Under the pieces are notes generated by a model, which made no database searches, was not told the origin of the DNA, and saw only the letters and a list, made by a program, of their open reading frames with translations. The position numbers and the translations under genes are program-made. From VRUE01 sp963729995 (GTDB lineage: Bacteria; Actinomycetota; Thermoleophilia; Solirubrobacterales; 70-9), in assembly GCA_963729995.1 (NCBI GenBank), contig CAVSPF010000004.1, positions 1 through 38,700 on the forward strand: DNA of 38,700 nt, in the 5' to 3' direction. Position 1 is the stretch's first letter. Each line of letters opens with the position of its first letter. Positions 31,623 to 38,700 of this stretch are shown here, piece by piece.

Positions 31623-32951
31623 TCAGGTGACCAGGGCGCGGAAGCGCTCGCCGCGCTCTTCGAAGTTACGGAAGTGGTCGTAACTGGGCGCCGCGGGGGA
31701 GAGAAGGAGGACGCTGCCGGGCGCGGCCAGATCGCGTGCTGCGTCGACAGCGGCCTCGAGGTCGGCGACCTCGATCGCGTGCTCGGCGTCGACCCCGGCG
31801 GCCCGGGCGGCCGCGACCACCTCGGCTCCGGTCGTCGGCATGCCGACGACCGCCCCGGCGCGGGCGGCGAGCGCCGCGCCGAGCTCGGTGTAGTCCTGCT
31901 CGCGGTCGAAGCCGCCAGCGAGGAGGACGACATCACGGCCCGGGAAGGAGTCGAGTGCGGCCAGGGTCGACTCGGGCGTGGTGGAGATGCTGTCGTCGAC
32001 CCAGAGCAGGCCGCCGCTTTCTCCGACCACCTCGAGCCGGTGGGCGAGTGGCCTGAATCCTTCCAGGGCCGCGGGCAGGCGCGGTTCGACCCCGACCGCC
32101 TCCAGGGCCGCCATCGCGCCGCAGAGGTTGACCGCGTTGTGCTCGCCGTGAAGCGGTAGGTGGGCGGAGGCGAGCACGTCGGTGCGGCCGCGCGCGATGC
32201 CCAAGGCACGCGCGTCCCAGCCGTCCGGCACTCCGTAAACCACCGCGCTCGGGGCTGCTTCCGCTGCCACGACGAGCTCCGGAAAGCGCCCGTTGACGAC
32301 AGCGACCTGGACCCCGGGGAGACCCAGCAGCTTCAGCTTGTCTGCCCGGTAGACCGCATCGGTCCGGTGCCAGTCGACGTGCTCGGGGAAGATGCTGGTG
32401 ACCAGCGCCACCTCGGGCCCGGTCTCGAGGTCGGCGATCTGGTAGCTGGAGAGCTCCAGCAGGACAAGCTCCGGCGGCTCGCGATCGAGCAGGTCGAGCG
32501 CAGGCACGCCGATGTTCCCGGCCAGGGCGGCGTCGCGGCCGGCGGCGCGGGCGAGGTGGTGGGCCAGCGCCGCGGTCGTGCTCTTGCCCTTCGTCCCGGT
32601 GATGCCGATGACGCCGCGGCCACCGTGCTCGGCGAGCCAGAGGCCGGTCGCGGTGGCGATCGGAATTTCCGCCGCGAGCAGCTCATTCACCTCCGGCCGG
32701 TGGATCGACACCCCCGGCGAGCGGACGACCGCGTCGCAGCCGGCCAGCGCCGCCGCGATCTCGGCGCCCACCGCCACGCGCGTGCTGGCGGGCAGCGCCG
32801 CCAGCTCCGCCGCGGCGGGCGCGGCGTCGAAGGCCGCCACCACGACTCGCGCCCGCGGCAGCCGCCGGTCCAGTTGGGCGAGGAAGGAGCGGATCTCCCG
32901 GCCGGCGCCCCAGACGCCGACCGAGGCACCTTCAAGGTCCGAGAACCGCAC
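31623..32951 (-). CDS. murD2: MurD-type Mur ligase, probable UDP-MurNAc-L-Ala:L-Glu ligase (MurD2)
   Basis: 442 aa, GTG start overlapping the murL stop by 20 nt. Mur ligase ATP site GITGTKGKSTTAALAHHLA (119-125), LLELSSYQIADLETGP, IFPEHVDWHRT, carbamylated-lysine region YRADKLKLLGL, C-terminal WVDDSISTTPESTLAALDSFPGRDVVLLAGGFDREQDY and LLLSPAAPSYDHFRNFEERGERF. This is MurD-like. Linkage with MurL makes it likely to add L-Glu, with MurL epimerising the product; in the Xanthomonas system the pair MurD2/MurL works that way. Substrate stereochemistry is inferred from context. Confidence 0.85.
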   Translation of the reverse strand: MRFSDLEGASVGVWGAGREIRSFLAQLDRRLPRARVVVAAFDAAPAAAELAALPASTRVAVGAEIAAALAGCDAVVRSPGVSIHRPEVNELLAAEIPIATATGLWLAEHGGRGVIGITGTKGKSTTAALAHHLARAAGRDAALAGNIGVPALDLLDREPPELVLLELSSYQIADLETGPEVALVTSIFPEHVDWHRTDAVYRADKLKLLGLPGVQVAVVNGRFPELVVAAEAAPSAVVYGVPDGWDARALGIARGRTDVLASAHLPLHGEHNAVNLCGAMAALEAVGVEPRLPAALEGFRPLAHRLEVVGESGGLLWVDDSISTTPESTLAALDSFPGRDVVLLAGGFDREQDYTELGAALAARAGAVVGMPTTGAEVVAAARAAGVDAEHAIEVADLEAAVDAARDLAAPGSVLLLSPAAPSYDHFRNFEERGERFRALVT

Positions 32952-34350
32952 GGACCACCGGCATCAGTCCCGGCGGGACGGAGTGTTCGTCGCTGAGCGC
33001 CAGCGCCGCCTCGGCGAGGCCGCCGTCGGCCGCGAACCCGGGCAGGACCTCCGCCGCCAGCCGGCGCACCACGCGGTGGTCCCGCCAGCGCGGATCCGCC
33101 GCGAGCATCCGCATCGCCGCCCGGCTCTCCTCCTCCTCGCCGACGCACTCGAACGGCTTCAACCCGCCGCTCGCGGTGAGCAGCGCGAAGCCCTCGAACT
33201 GGGCGTCGTCGTCGAGCAGGTCACGGCCGAAGATCGCCCGCAGGTGGTCGGGCTCGGAGAACGGCGCCATCACCAGGAAGACGAAGCGGCACTTGGGGCA
33301 GTCGCAGCACCAGCGGTCCGACGGCACGGAGCCATCGATGCGGAAGTTGGTGTTACAGCTGGAAAACGCTTGGTGGTAGGCGGTCAGATGGGTGAACGCC
33401 TTGGCGATCCCGAGCTCCGAGGCGGGGCGGAGAACGGAGAAGTACTCAACTCCGGCTCCGATCTCCTCCAGGGCCGCGCGGATCAGTTGTTCCACCCGGA
33501 TGCCCTTGCTGAACTGATGGTTGACGTCGATCCCATCCCAATCGACGTTGCCATGGGACGCGGAACGCTCGTTGGCCATCGCCACCGAGTCGTAGCCGTG
33601 CAGAGCGGCGGTGAGGATCGCGACGCAGGAGACGATCGCCGTAATCGGAACGTGCCCGTTCAATGCTCCCGCCTGGTTCAGCTCGGCTAGCTGCGGATCA
33701 AGGCGTCTCCGAACTACCAGGTGCTGGAGCCCCGCAACCGTCGCGGTTCGTGCGATCGGACCGGCATCTCCAACCGAAAAAAGTGCGAGGTCTCCTCCGG
33801 TCCTGCGGACGACCTCAAGTGCCACCGCCGAGTCCTTGCCCCCCCCAATCGGAACGAGCGTGCGCTGGTTCGACTTGGTTATTGGTACCGCGTGCGCCGC
33901 CACATTCGTCGACGTCGGGAATTCCGGTCGAGGCAGTGCCGCTAGCTGATTCGTGAAAGCAAACTCGCCGAGACCCTCCGAGTAGAGCGCGTTAAGCAAT
34001 TCAGCGACTACAGGCGGACTGGCGTCGCAGTCGACGGCTGGCGGCGTTGCGGTCTTGTAGTAGCTGACTCCGGCAGCCCAATGGAGCAGGGAGAGGATTC
34101 CGTCGACCCTGTCGCGGTCAGCGTCCGACACATGGGTGCCTTCGGGCAACTCAAATTGCTCGACGAAGTCGATCTCATCGTCGAGCGAGTAGCGCAGCGT
34201 CACTTTGCCGACGTCATCGATCTCTCTGCTTACGAAGCGGAAGACCTCAAAGGCGGTCGGGTCAAACAACTCAAGGCGCTCGCGAGCGTGAACTGCCATC
34301 CCTGCAGGGTAAAGCTCCCTGGTGACGGGGCCAATCGTCGCAGCGTCCAT
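32932..34350 (-). CDS. murL: UDP-MurNAc-L-Ala-L-Glu epimerase (MurL)
   Basis: 472 aa from the ATG at 34350 (64 codons upstream in frame are unrelated). N-terminal domain FRFVSREIDDVGKVTLRYSLDDEIDFVEQFELP, then the ATP pyrophosphatase motif TLVPIGGGKDSAVALEVVRRTG (GGGKDS at 169-174) and MANERSASHGNVDWDGIDVNHQFSKG, followed by a cysteine cluster RWCCDCPKCRFVFLVMAPF. This set matches MurL, which converts the terminal L-Glu of the nucleotide dipeptide to D-Glu using ATP. Operon with murD2. Confidence 0.87.
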   Translation of the reverse strand: MDAATIGPVTRELYPAGMAVHARERLELFDPTAFEVFRFVSREIDDVGKVTLRYSLDDEIDFVEQFELPEGTHVSDADRDRVDGILSLLHWAAGVSYYKTATPPAVDCDASPPVVAELLNALYSEGLGEFAFTNQLAALPRPEFPTSTNVAAHAVPITKSNQRTLVPIGGGKDSAVALEVVRRTGGDLALFSVGDAGPIARTATVAGLQHLVVRRRLDPQLAELNQAGALNGHVPITAIVSCVAILTAALHGYDSVAMANERSASHGNVDWDGIDVNHQFSKGIRVEQLIRAALEEIGAGVEYFSVLRPASELGIAKAFTHLTAYHQAFSSCNTNFRIDGSVPSDRWCCDCPKCRFVFLVMAPFSEPDHLRAIFGRDLLDDDAQFEGFALLTASGGLKPFECVGEEEESRAAMRMLAADPRWRDHRVVRRLAAEVLPGFAADGGLAEAALALSDEHSVPPGLMPVVRAVLGP

Positions 34351-34433
34351 ATCGCTCGTCTTGCGTCGTTGCAGTAGGCGCTTCAGGTCATGCGATCGAG
34401 TTTGACGCTCAGCAGCCCGATAGCATCCGACCC

Positions 34434-34712
34434 ATGGAGAAACCGCTTGAGGAGCAATTCCTCTGCATCGAGGGCCGCCCGATTCTCTCGCTTGCCGAGT
34501 TTCAACGCTATGCCTACGGCTTGCCCGAGGACGTGGCTGCACCCGTGCTTCTTACGCGGTGGGCTGGAGGAGAGGATGTTGGGCTTGAGCAGCTGCTGCA
34601 GTGCCTGCGTGGCGAGGCAACAGAAGCAGCAGCGTCCAGCGACAGCTCACTCGAAGTCGTTCGCTTGACTCTCGAACGGCTGGAGGACGTGTTTCCTCAG
34701 GCGCGATCCTGA
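34434..34712 (+). CDS. Small protein of unknown function
   Basis: 92 aa. MEKPLEEQFLCIEGRPILSLAEFQRYAYGLPEDVAAPVLLTRWAGG, then VGLEQLLQCLRG and a C-terminal helix EVVRLTLERLEDVF. Helical, mildly acidic, two cysteines. A TAGCAT box at 34421-34426 lies 7 nt before the ATG. Not recognised. Converges on the 34732 gene. Confidence 0.5.
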   Translation: MEKPLEEQFLCIEGRPILSLAEFQRYAYGLPEDVAAPVLLTRWAGGEDVGLEQLLQCLRGEATEAAASSDSSLEVVRLTLERLEDVFPQARS

Positions 34713-34731
34713 CCGCGGGAAGAGGAAGGCC

Positions 34732-35100
34732 CTACTTCTCGCCGCCTTTCGCCGCAACCCGCACCCCCTCCTTCGACCGCTTGATCTCGCCCTTCGCCTC
34801 CAACCGCCGCGCCAACGACCCCGCCTGCTGTGCCGACACCCCGATCGCCTTCGCAACCTCGGCGACCGACGCCCCCGGCTCCGCCTCGACCGCCGCCAGG
34901 AACTGCTTCGGACGCTGACCCCTCGCAACCCGCTTCGACCCGGAGCGCCGCGCCTTCCTCCGCCGCCCGCGCCCCGGCGCCTTCACGGCCCCACCGCCGT
35001 CCAGCGACCGCAGCGCCCCCCGAAGCTCGGCCGCCTCCGCCTCGATCTCGACCAGCTGTGCCTTCAGCACCTCCCGAACCCGCTCGACTCTCTCCGACAC
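34732..35100 (-). CDS. Probable DNA-binding protein with basic linker and C-terminal winged helix
   Basis: 122 aa from a GTG at 35100 with GGAG just upstream; a TTG at 35124 is also possible. N-terminal coiled helix SERVERVREVLKAQLVEIEAEAAELRGALRSL, a very basic Gly/Arg/Lys linker (VKAPGRGRRRKARRSGSKRVARGQRPKQFL) and a C-terminal winged-helix-like AAVEAEPGASVAEVAKAIGVSAQQAGSLARRLEAKGEIKRSKEGVRV. The basic tail and HTH suggest DNA binding. It resembles the small HTH-domain proteins common in actinobacteria, with no named function. Confidence 0.7.
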   Translation of the reverse strand: MSERVERVREVLKAQLVEIEAEAAELRGALRSLDGGGAVKAPGRGRRRKARRSGSKRVARGQRPKQFLAAVEAEPGASVAEVAKAIGVSAQQAGSLARRLEAKGEIKRSKEGVRVAAKGGEK

Positions 35101-35478
35101 GTCTCCGCCCTCTCTCGACTCCAATTGGTTTCACCCCCGACTCTATTCCCACTGCCACAGCCGCAACATCCGATCCTCGGCCGACCCGTCCTCGCCCCCG
35201 ACGAGCCCCGCCCATCGCCACAGGCCGACCGCCACCCGAAATCCCATAGAGAAGTGAGCATCATCCAGCTCCGGCACCAGCCGCCTCGTCGTCATGACCG
35301 GAGTGGTCAGGGGCTTTGGTTGCCCGACGGCATCAATGGCATCGACCCTCTATCGATCCACAAGAGAAACACATGCACGACTACCTAAAACATGCACGAC
35401 TACCTAAATTCGAACGGGAAGACAGTCGACGGCAGTGCATGTGCGAATGCGTAGGCCACAAGGCCAATCCAGCAGATG
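35101..35478. other. Intergenic region with tandem 19-bp repeat
   Basis: No credible gene was found in this ~380 bp. It holds the promoter side of the 34732-35100 gene, and a lower-GC stretch from about 35370 containing the 19-bp tandem repeat (see repeat entry). Downstream lies the 3' end of the kinase gene. Confidence 0.55.
35371..35408. repeat. Two exact tandem copies of a 19-bp unit
   Basis: acatgcacgactacctaaa occurs at 35371-35389 and again at 35390-35408 with no mismatch and no gap. Each unit contains the palindrome-like TGCACGACTA and an ATG, but no ORF. Could be a regulator site or replication slippage. The kinase stop is 70 bp downstream (minus strand). Confidence 0.85.
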
Positions 35479-36852
35479 TTAGCTGCGGCCTTCGGAGATC
35501 TCTGCGAACTGCTTGAGCCAGCTCTCCACATTTGCGGTGATCCAGTCGGTGGCCTCCCGAATTGCAGCCTCTTCGTCGACTGAGCCCGCGGGAACTCCCC
35601 GGACGCCGCTTGCATCGTTCGCGCTCTGCATCACCTTTTCGTATCCGAGTTGCATAGCCGCACCCACGCGAAGGATGCCGTCGTCAAGCACCTCGACTAA
35701 GACCCCGAAGGAGAGTAGAAGCGACATCGGCTCCTGCCTGGTGCTGACGACGACGGCAACGGTTTCGCGCATCAGGATCTCGGGATCGCCCAACCCGGAG
35801 TAGGTCTTCAGCATGCCCTCGAGCTGCTGGTCACGGACGTCCGAGCGAACGTTCGGTAAGTTCGCCTCTAGCTGGGCGAAGAGGGGTGCGAGTTGCTCAC
35901 GAGACCGCCGCACCGCCGAGCGTCCTAGGTCGATCAGTCGCTGCTGGTTTCGTTCGCGCTCGAGGGTTGGCTCCATTTGTTCGCGGATCTGCATCGCCAC
36001 CGCAGAGAGATCCGGTACGCCAGAGGTCGGAGTGGCAAGTTCAAGCCAGCGTTCGAACTCGTTTCCGAGCTCACTCATTTCGGGTCGCCGTTCGGGATTG
36101 GCGACGGTGGCCCGTTCGATTAGGCGATCGAGGGCGCTGGCGGAGGCATGCTGGCGGAACTCACCGACCGAGATCTCGGCGTCCCTGGAGTCGTGGGCAC
36201 CAGGAAGGGCAAATTCCTGTCCACGAGCCAGCGCCCAAAGCGTCTTCGCCAAGGAAAACACGTCCGAGCGTGAGTAGTCGATCGCGTCGTCGTCGACGTC
36301 CTCGCGAAAGAACTCGGGCGCCGTGAAGCTGAAGGCGCCCGGGATCTCAGAGTGGCTGATCCGAGTCTGCTCCGGCCGCCAGAGCAGACCGAAGTCGCCG
36401 ACGGCTGGTTCTTCCTGCCACCAATAAAGGTTGTTCGGCTTGATGTCGCGGTGGGCGGCGCCGTCGCGCTTGGCCAGCTCGGCGAGCGTCCGGGAAATCG
36501 GCAGTACGGCTTCAACGACCTCGCGCAGATCGGCTTCGCTCAGGATGGCTGAGAGCTTGGTTGCGATTGGCATGCTGTACCAGGCACGCTCTCCCTTCGC
36601 AGGTGTTTCGGGTAAGTCGTAGTCCTCAATCGGCAATATGCCCCTCTGGCCGCCGAGGGAGCGAACGTACTCGACCTCGCGGTGAAAGCGCTGCCAGCGT
36701 TGGCTCTCGGTCTTGCGGGTCTTGAGGAACTTGACTGCGGCATCCTCTGCGCCGCCGCGACTACAGGTCCACACCTCCGCGCTTCCTCCCTCTCCGAGGA
36801 GGTCGAGCAACTCCCAGGGACCGATCCGCCGCCCTGCGGACAGGTCGCTCAA
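35479..36852 (-). CDS. Ser/Thr protein kinase with unknown C-terminal domain
   Basis: 457 aa, TTG start overlapping the upstream stop (TTGA). Kinase subdomains in order: GEGGSAEVW (20-28), catalytic lysine VKFLK (K41), HRDIKPNNLYWW (134-145), VGDFGLL (DFG 153-155), FTAPEFF, and YSRSDVFSLAKTLWALARG. Residues ~270-457 are non-kinase: coiled helices then SRREQLAPLFAQLEANLPN, GVLVEVLDDGILRVGAAMQLGYEKVM; no PASTA repeats or membrane segment, so this is a soluble kinase. Third gene of a coupled operon. Confidence 0.9.
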   Translation of the reverse strand: MSDLSAGRRIGPWELLDLLGEGGSAEVWTCSRGGAEDAAVKFLKTRKTESQRWQRFHREVEYVRSLGGQRGILPIEDYDLPETPAKGERAWYSMPIATKLSAILSEADLREVVEAVLPISRTLAELAKRDGAAHRDIKPNNLYWWQEEPAVGDFGLLWRPEQTRISHSEIPGAFSFTAPEFFREDVDDDAIDYSRSDVFSLAKTLWALARGQEFALPGAHDSRDAEISVGEFRQHASASALDRLIERATVANPERRPEMSELGNEFERWLELATPTSGVPDLSAVAMQIREQMEPTLERERNQQRLIDLGRSAVRRSREQLAPLFAQLEANLPNVRSDVRDQQLEGMLKTYSGLGDPEILMRETVAVVVSTRQEPMSLLLSFGVLVEVLDDGILRVGAAMQLGYEKVMQSANDASGVRGVPAGSVDEEAAIREATDWITANVESWLKQFAEISEGRS

Positions 36853-37130
36853 GGCTCACTTCGTTTCGCGAGCTGGTTCAGCTGTTGGGCTCCAGCTGGG
36901 GTCAGGCGGTAGTAGCGTCCGCCCTGGACCTGTCCGAGCTGATCAGGGTCGACCTTAGACTCGAGAAGGCCGCGGTGACGGGCACTTTTGAACCAGCGAC
37001 CTACTCGCTGGCGATCGAAGCGTCGATCGCCCACCAGCGCTACCAAGTCGTCGGCTTGGAGCCAGTCCTGTCCAACCATGGCTTCGAGAAGTCTCCTGTC
37101 GTCGGGAAGCCTGGATTCAGTGCTGCTCAT
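36849..37130 (-). CDS. Small winged-helix protein
   Basis: 93 aa from the ATG at 37130 (an ATG 27 codons earlier lies inside the previous gene). Helices DDRRLLEAMVGQDWLQADDLVALVG, DRRFDRQRVGRWFKSARHRGLLES, wing GQVQGGRYYRLTPAGAQQLNQLAKR: a compact winged-helix fold of the kind used for DNA or protein recognition. Overlaps the zinc-ribbon gene (ATGA) and the kinase (TTGA) by 4 nt each, so the three are translationally coupled. Confidence 0.75.
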   Translation of the reverse strand: MSSTESRLPDDRRLLEAMVGQDWLQADDLVALVGDRRFDRQRVGRWFKSARHRGLLESKVDPDQLGQVQGGRYYRLTPAGAQQLNQLAKRSEP

Positions 37131-37582
37131 GTGTGCGGCGTACCACAGACCAGACAGTAGACCGATCCCGACCAGCCATCGAGCACCTTGATCGGCTCCT
37201 GAGGATGACATTTGAAATCTACGCGCTCCATGTCGTTTACCTCTAGCGGCTCTTCCCCTTTGGCGGGCGTCCAGTCCACGCTGGCGTGAATGAGATTGGA
37301 ACTACTGCGCCGGAGGTTGCGGTTCATCTCTTCGAACACGGTTCCGGCGACCTCATTGACCGCTTGGGTGGTGGCCCATTCGAGCTGGGCCGCAGTCATC
37401 CATTCGGTGTTCTGGCTTCGGCAGTAAGGGCAGAAGTAGCCGCCGTCTGCAACTGGCCGCTGGGCGGAATCCTGTTGGGAGGACAGCCACTTGAACTCGC
37501 GCTCGCACGCGTGGCAGGCGCGGCGAAGGAACCCCTCTGGGTCCAAGGGTAATCCAACCCTGATGACTTGCTCGTCGCTCAC
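37127..37582 (-). CDS. Zinc-ribbon protein of unknown function
   Basis: 151 aa, GTG start. Two CxxC pairs near the N-terminus (C23/C26 in RACHACEREF; C51/C54 in YFCPYCRSQ) fit one zinc ribbon, and a C-terminal pair (FKCH...YCLVCG) may form a second. Between is AAQLEWATTQAVNEVAGTVFEEMNRNL, a helix. First gene of the operon with the winged-helix protein and kinase. No family is recognised. Confidence 0.75.
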   Translation of the reverse strand: MSDEQVIRVGLPLDPEGFLRRACHACEREFKWLSSQQDSAQRPVADGGYFCPYCRSQNTEWMTAAQLEWATTQAVNEVAGTVFEEMNRNLRRSSSNLIHASVDWTPAKGEEPLEVNDMERVDFKCHPQEPIKVLDGWSGSVYCLVCGTPHT

Positions 37583-37834
37583 GTCCAGCTACCACATCAT
37601 GCTAGCCGTGTGAAGGGACACTTGCGGCAGGCGATTTCGTCTCGGCATGGCCTGCAGCGGCGCCCTTGCTGCCAGTCTTGGCGCAGTGTGGGTCAACCGC
37701 AATGGACGCCCTGCGCCTCCAGATCGCCCCAGCCTAAAGATATCGACGCTGGGCGATCTGCCGGACGGGTCGGGCAAGCTGGGATGAGCAGCGCTCCGTT
37801 CTCCGGTTTCCGGCGTTCCTGAGAGGATCGCGCC

Positions 37835-38428
37835 ATGCATCCGATTGAGCCCGTTGAGCTTCGCGGCGACCTTGTCGCGATCGAGCCGATGCGTGTCGAT
37901 CACGCCGCCGGCGTGCTGGCTGCCGCCGATGCCGATGAGGTGTTCGCCTGGCTGCCCTATCCGCGGCCGCGGACCTCGAGCAAGCGCAGGTCTGGATCGA
38001 GGGCGCGCTTGCCGACCGGGGATGCCAACCGCCGTCTTCCCTTTGCGATCCTCGACGCCGGTGGCCCGGTGATCGGCTCCACCTCCTACTGGGACTTCGA
38101 TGCGCCGACGCCCTACGTCGAGATCGGATCGACCTGGCTCGAGTCGCGCGTCGTGGGGAACCGGCCGCAATGCGGAGGCGAAGCTGCTGCTGATGCGCAC
38201 GCGTTCGAGACCCGGGCCTTGAGCGTGTGGCCTTTCGGACCGACATCCAGAACGAGCGATCGCAGCGAGCGATAGAGCGGCTCGGTGCGAACCAAGGAGG
38301 GTGTACACCGCCACGAGATGCGACGACGCGACGGCAGCTGGCGCGACAGCGTCCACTACTCGATCCTCCGCTCCGAGTGGCCGGTAGCCAAGGAGCGCTT
38401 GATCGGCTGGCTCGCGGCCGAGCGCTGA
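37835..38428 (+). pseudogene. GNAT acetyltransferase (RimL-like) broken by several frameshifts
   Basis: Begins MHPIEPVELRGDLVAIEPMRVDHAAGVLAAADADEVFAWLPYP, then STSYWDFDAPTPYVEIGSTWL, and in other frames AEAKLLLM, HAFET, VAFRTDIQNERSQRAIERLGA and RRDGSWRDSVHYSILRSEWP, closing at a TGA at 38428. Together these are one RimJ/RimL-type N-acetyltransferase. At least four frame changes are needed (near 37970, 38010-38030, 38150-38165 and 38190-38210, and another near 38285). No single frame is open across the length. Either gene decay or a locally poor sequence. Confidence 0.75.
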
Positions 38429-38441
38429 GGTCTGTGGGCGC

Positions 38442-38672
38442 TCAAGTCGCGGCGGTTTGGCCGTCCAGAGCGAGTTGGCCGAAGAGCCGGCCGAGCGCCT
38501 GGAAGTCCAGCGTCATCGCCGCCAAGCCCTCGGGTAACTCGCCATCGCCCACCCGGGCCGAGGCGCGCTTGAAGTAGTGCAGCGTGTCGTCCAGATCGAA
38601 GGCGATCTAGCGCAGGTCGGGCGGCAGCTGCTCCGTTATCGAGTCATCGACCCTGAGATACCGACTGGCTTA
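38442..38672 (-). pseudogene. Degraded ORF with FDLDDT-type motif
   Basis: Reading the minus strand from 38672 gives a frame SITEQLPPDLR, then an in-frame TAG at 38607-38609, then IAFDLDDTLHYFKRASARVGDGELPEGLAAMTLDFQALGRLFGQLALDG to a TGA at 38442-38444. FDLDDTL is reminiscent of HAD-type phosphatase motif I, but there is no following HAD core. A stop interrupts the run and no start precedes it. Likely a remnant. Confidence 0.35.
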
Positions 38673-38700
38673 CCCCACCTCGAACAATCCGTCAGTGGTT

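Noticed and set aside
35125..35388. 87-codon frame in the intergenic stretch
   Set aside because: Pro/Arg/His-rich translation with no SD or domain and passes through the tandem repeat region.
1..38700. CRISPR array, IS element or integrase
   Set aside because: No regularly spaced repeats, transposase or integrase was seen; the only exact tandem repeat is two 19-bp copies.

Overview
The window is high-GC DNA with actinobacterial character: GTG and TTG starts are common, most start codons sit 6-8 nt behind a TANNNT-like -10 box, and there is a TPP riboswitch and a complete actinobacterial-style lipoate/PDH gene set. Gene content and protein style fit a Thermoleophilia/Solirubrobacterales-like actinobacterium. 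That placement is inference, because no rRNA gene is present.

Layout. (1) 1-6.5 kb is a patchwork of small accessory genes and wreckage. It holds an AbiEi antitoxin whose AbiEii partner is cut off after about 17 codons, a YCII-domain/ECF-sigma chimera, two secreted proteins, a cupin, a DUF1801 protein, a second AbiEi scrap, a TetR/alpha-beta-hydrolase divergent pair, and a VapBC pair. (2) 6.6-21.7 kb is a core metabolic block. It holds an acidic disordered protein, tRNA-Ala(UGC), rhomboid-lipA-lipB, a polytopic membrane protein, pyruvate dehydrogenase E2, E1-beta and E1-alpha, a DsbA-like isomerase, E3 (lpd), a small membrane protein and thiE on the minus strand. Divergent from these, a TPP riboswitch drives thiO and a thiS-thiG fusion. 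Thiamine genes supply the E1 cofactor, lipB/lipA lipoylate E2, and lpd re-oxidises it, so the block gathers one enzyme with the pathways for two of its cofactors. (3) 21.7-30.6 kb looks like a genomic island. It opens with a tRNA-Lys(UUU) gene that loses its 3' third, then carries a RES/Xre toxin-antitoxin pair, a GNAT-like protein, a calcineurin-like phosphoesterase plus CHAT protease operon, a reverse-strand NAD-dependent epimerase, and an 885-aa transglutaminase-like/STAND ATPase/TPR protein. (4) 30.6-34.4 kb returns to core genes: an unknown conserved-looking protein, then MurL and MurD2, which make the D-Glu-containing peptidoglycan precursor by epimerising the dipeptide intermediate instead of using free D-Glu. 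(5) 34.4-38.7 kb is accessory again: small unknown genes, a 19-bp tandem repeat, a three-gene coupled operon (zinc-ribbon protein, winged-helix protein, Ser/Thr kinase), a GNAT gene broken by several frameshifts, and a broken ORF with an FDLDDT-type motif.

The best candidate for an undescribed system is the phosphoesterase + CHAT protease + transglutaminase-STAND-TPR cassette (23.7-30.6 kb). It combines a sensor-like NLR-type ATPase with two separate hydrolytic effectors, next to a RES/Xre module and a broken tRNA. Second candidates are the kinase/wHTH/zinc-ribbon operon and the MurL-MurD2 pair in this lineage. All functional calls come from reading protein sequences by eye; no database search was run.
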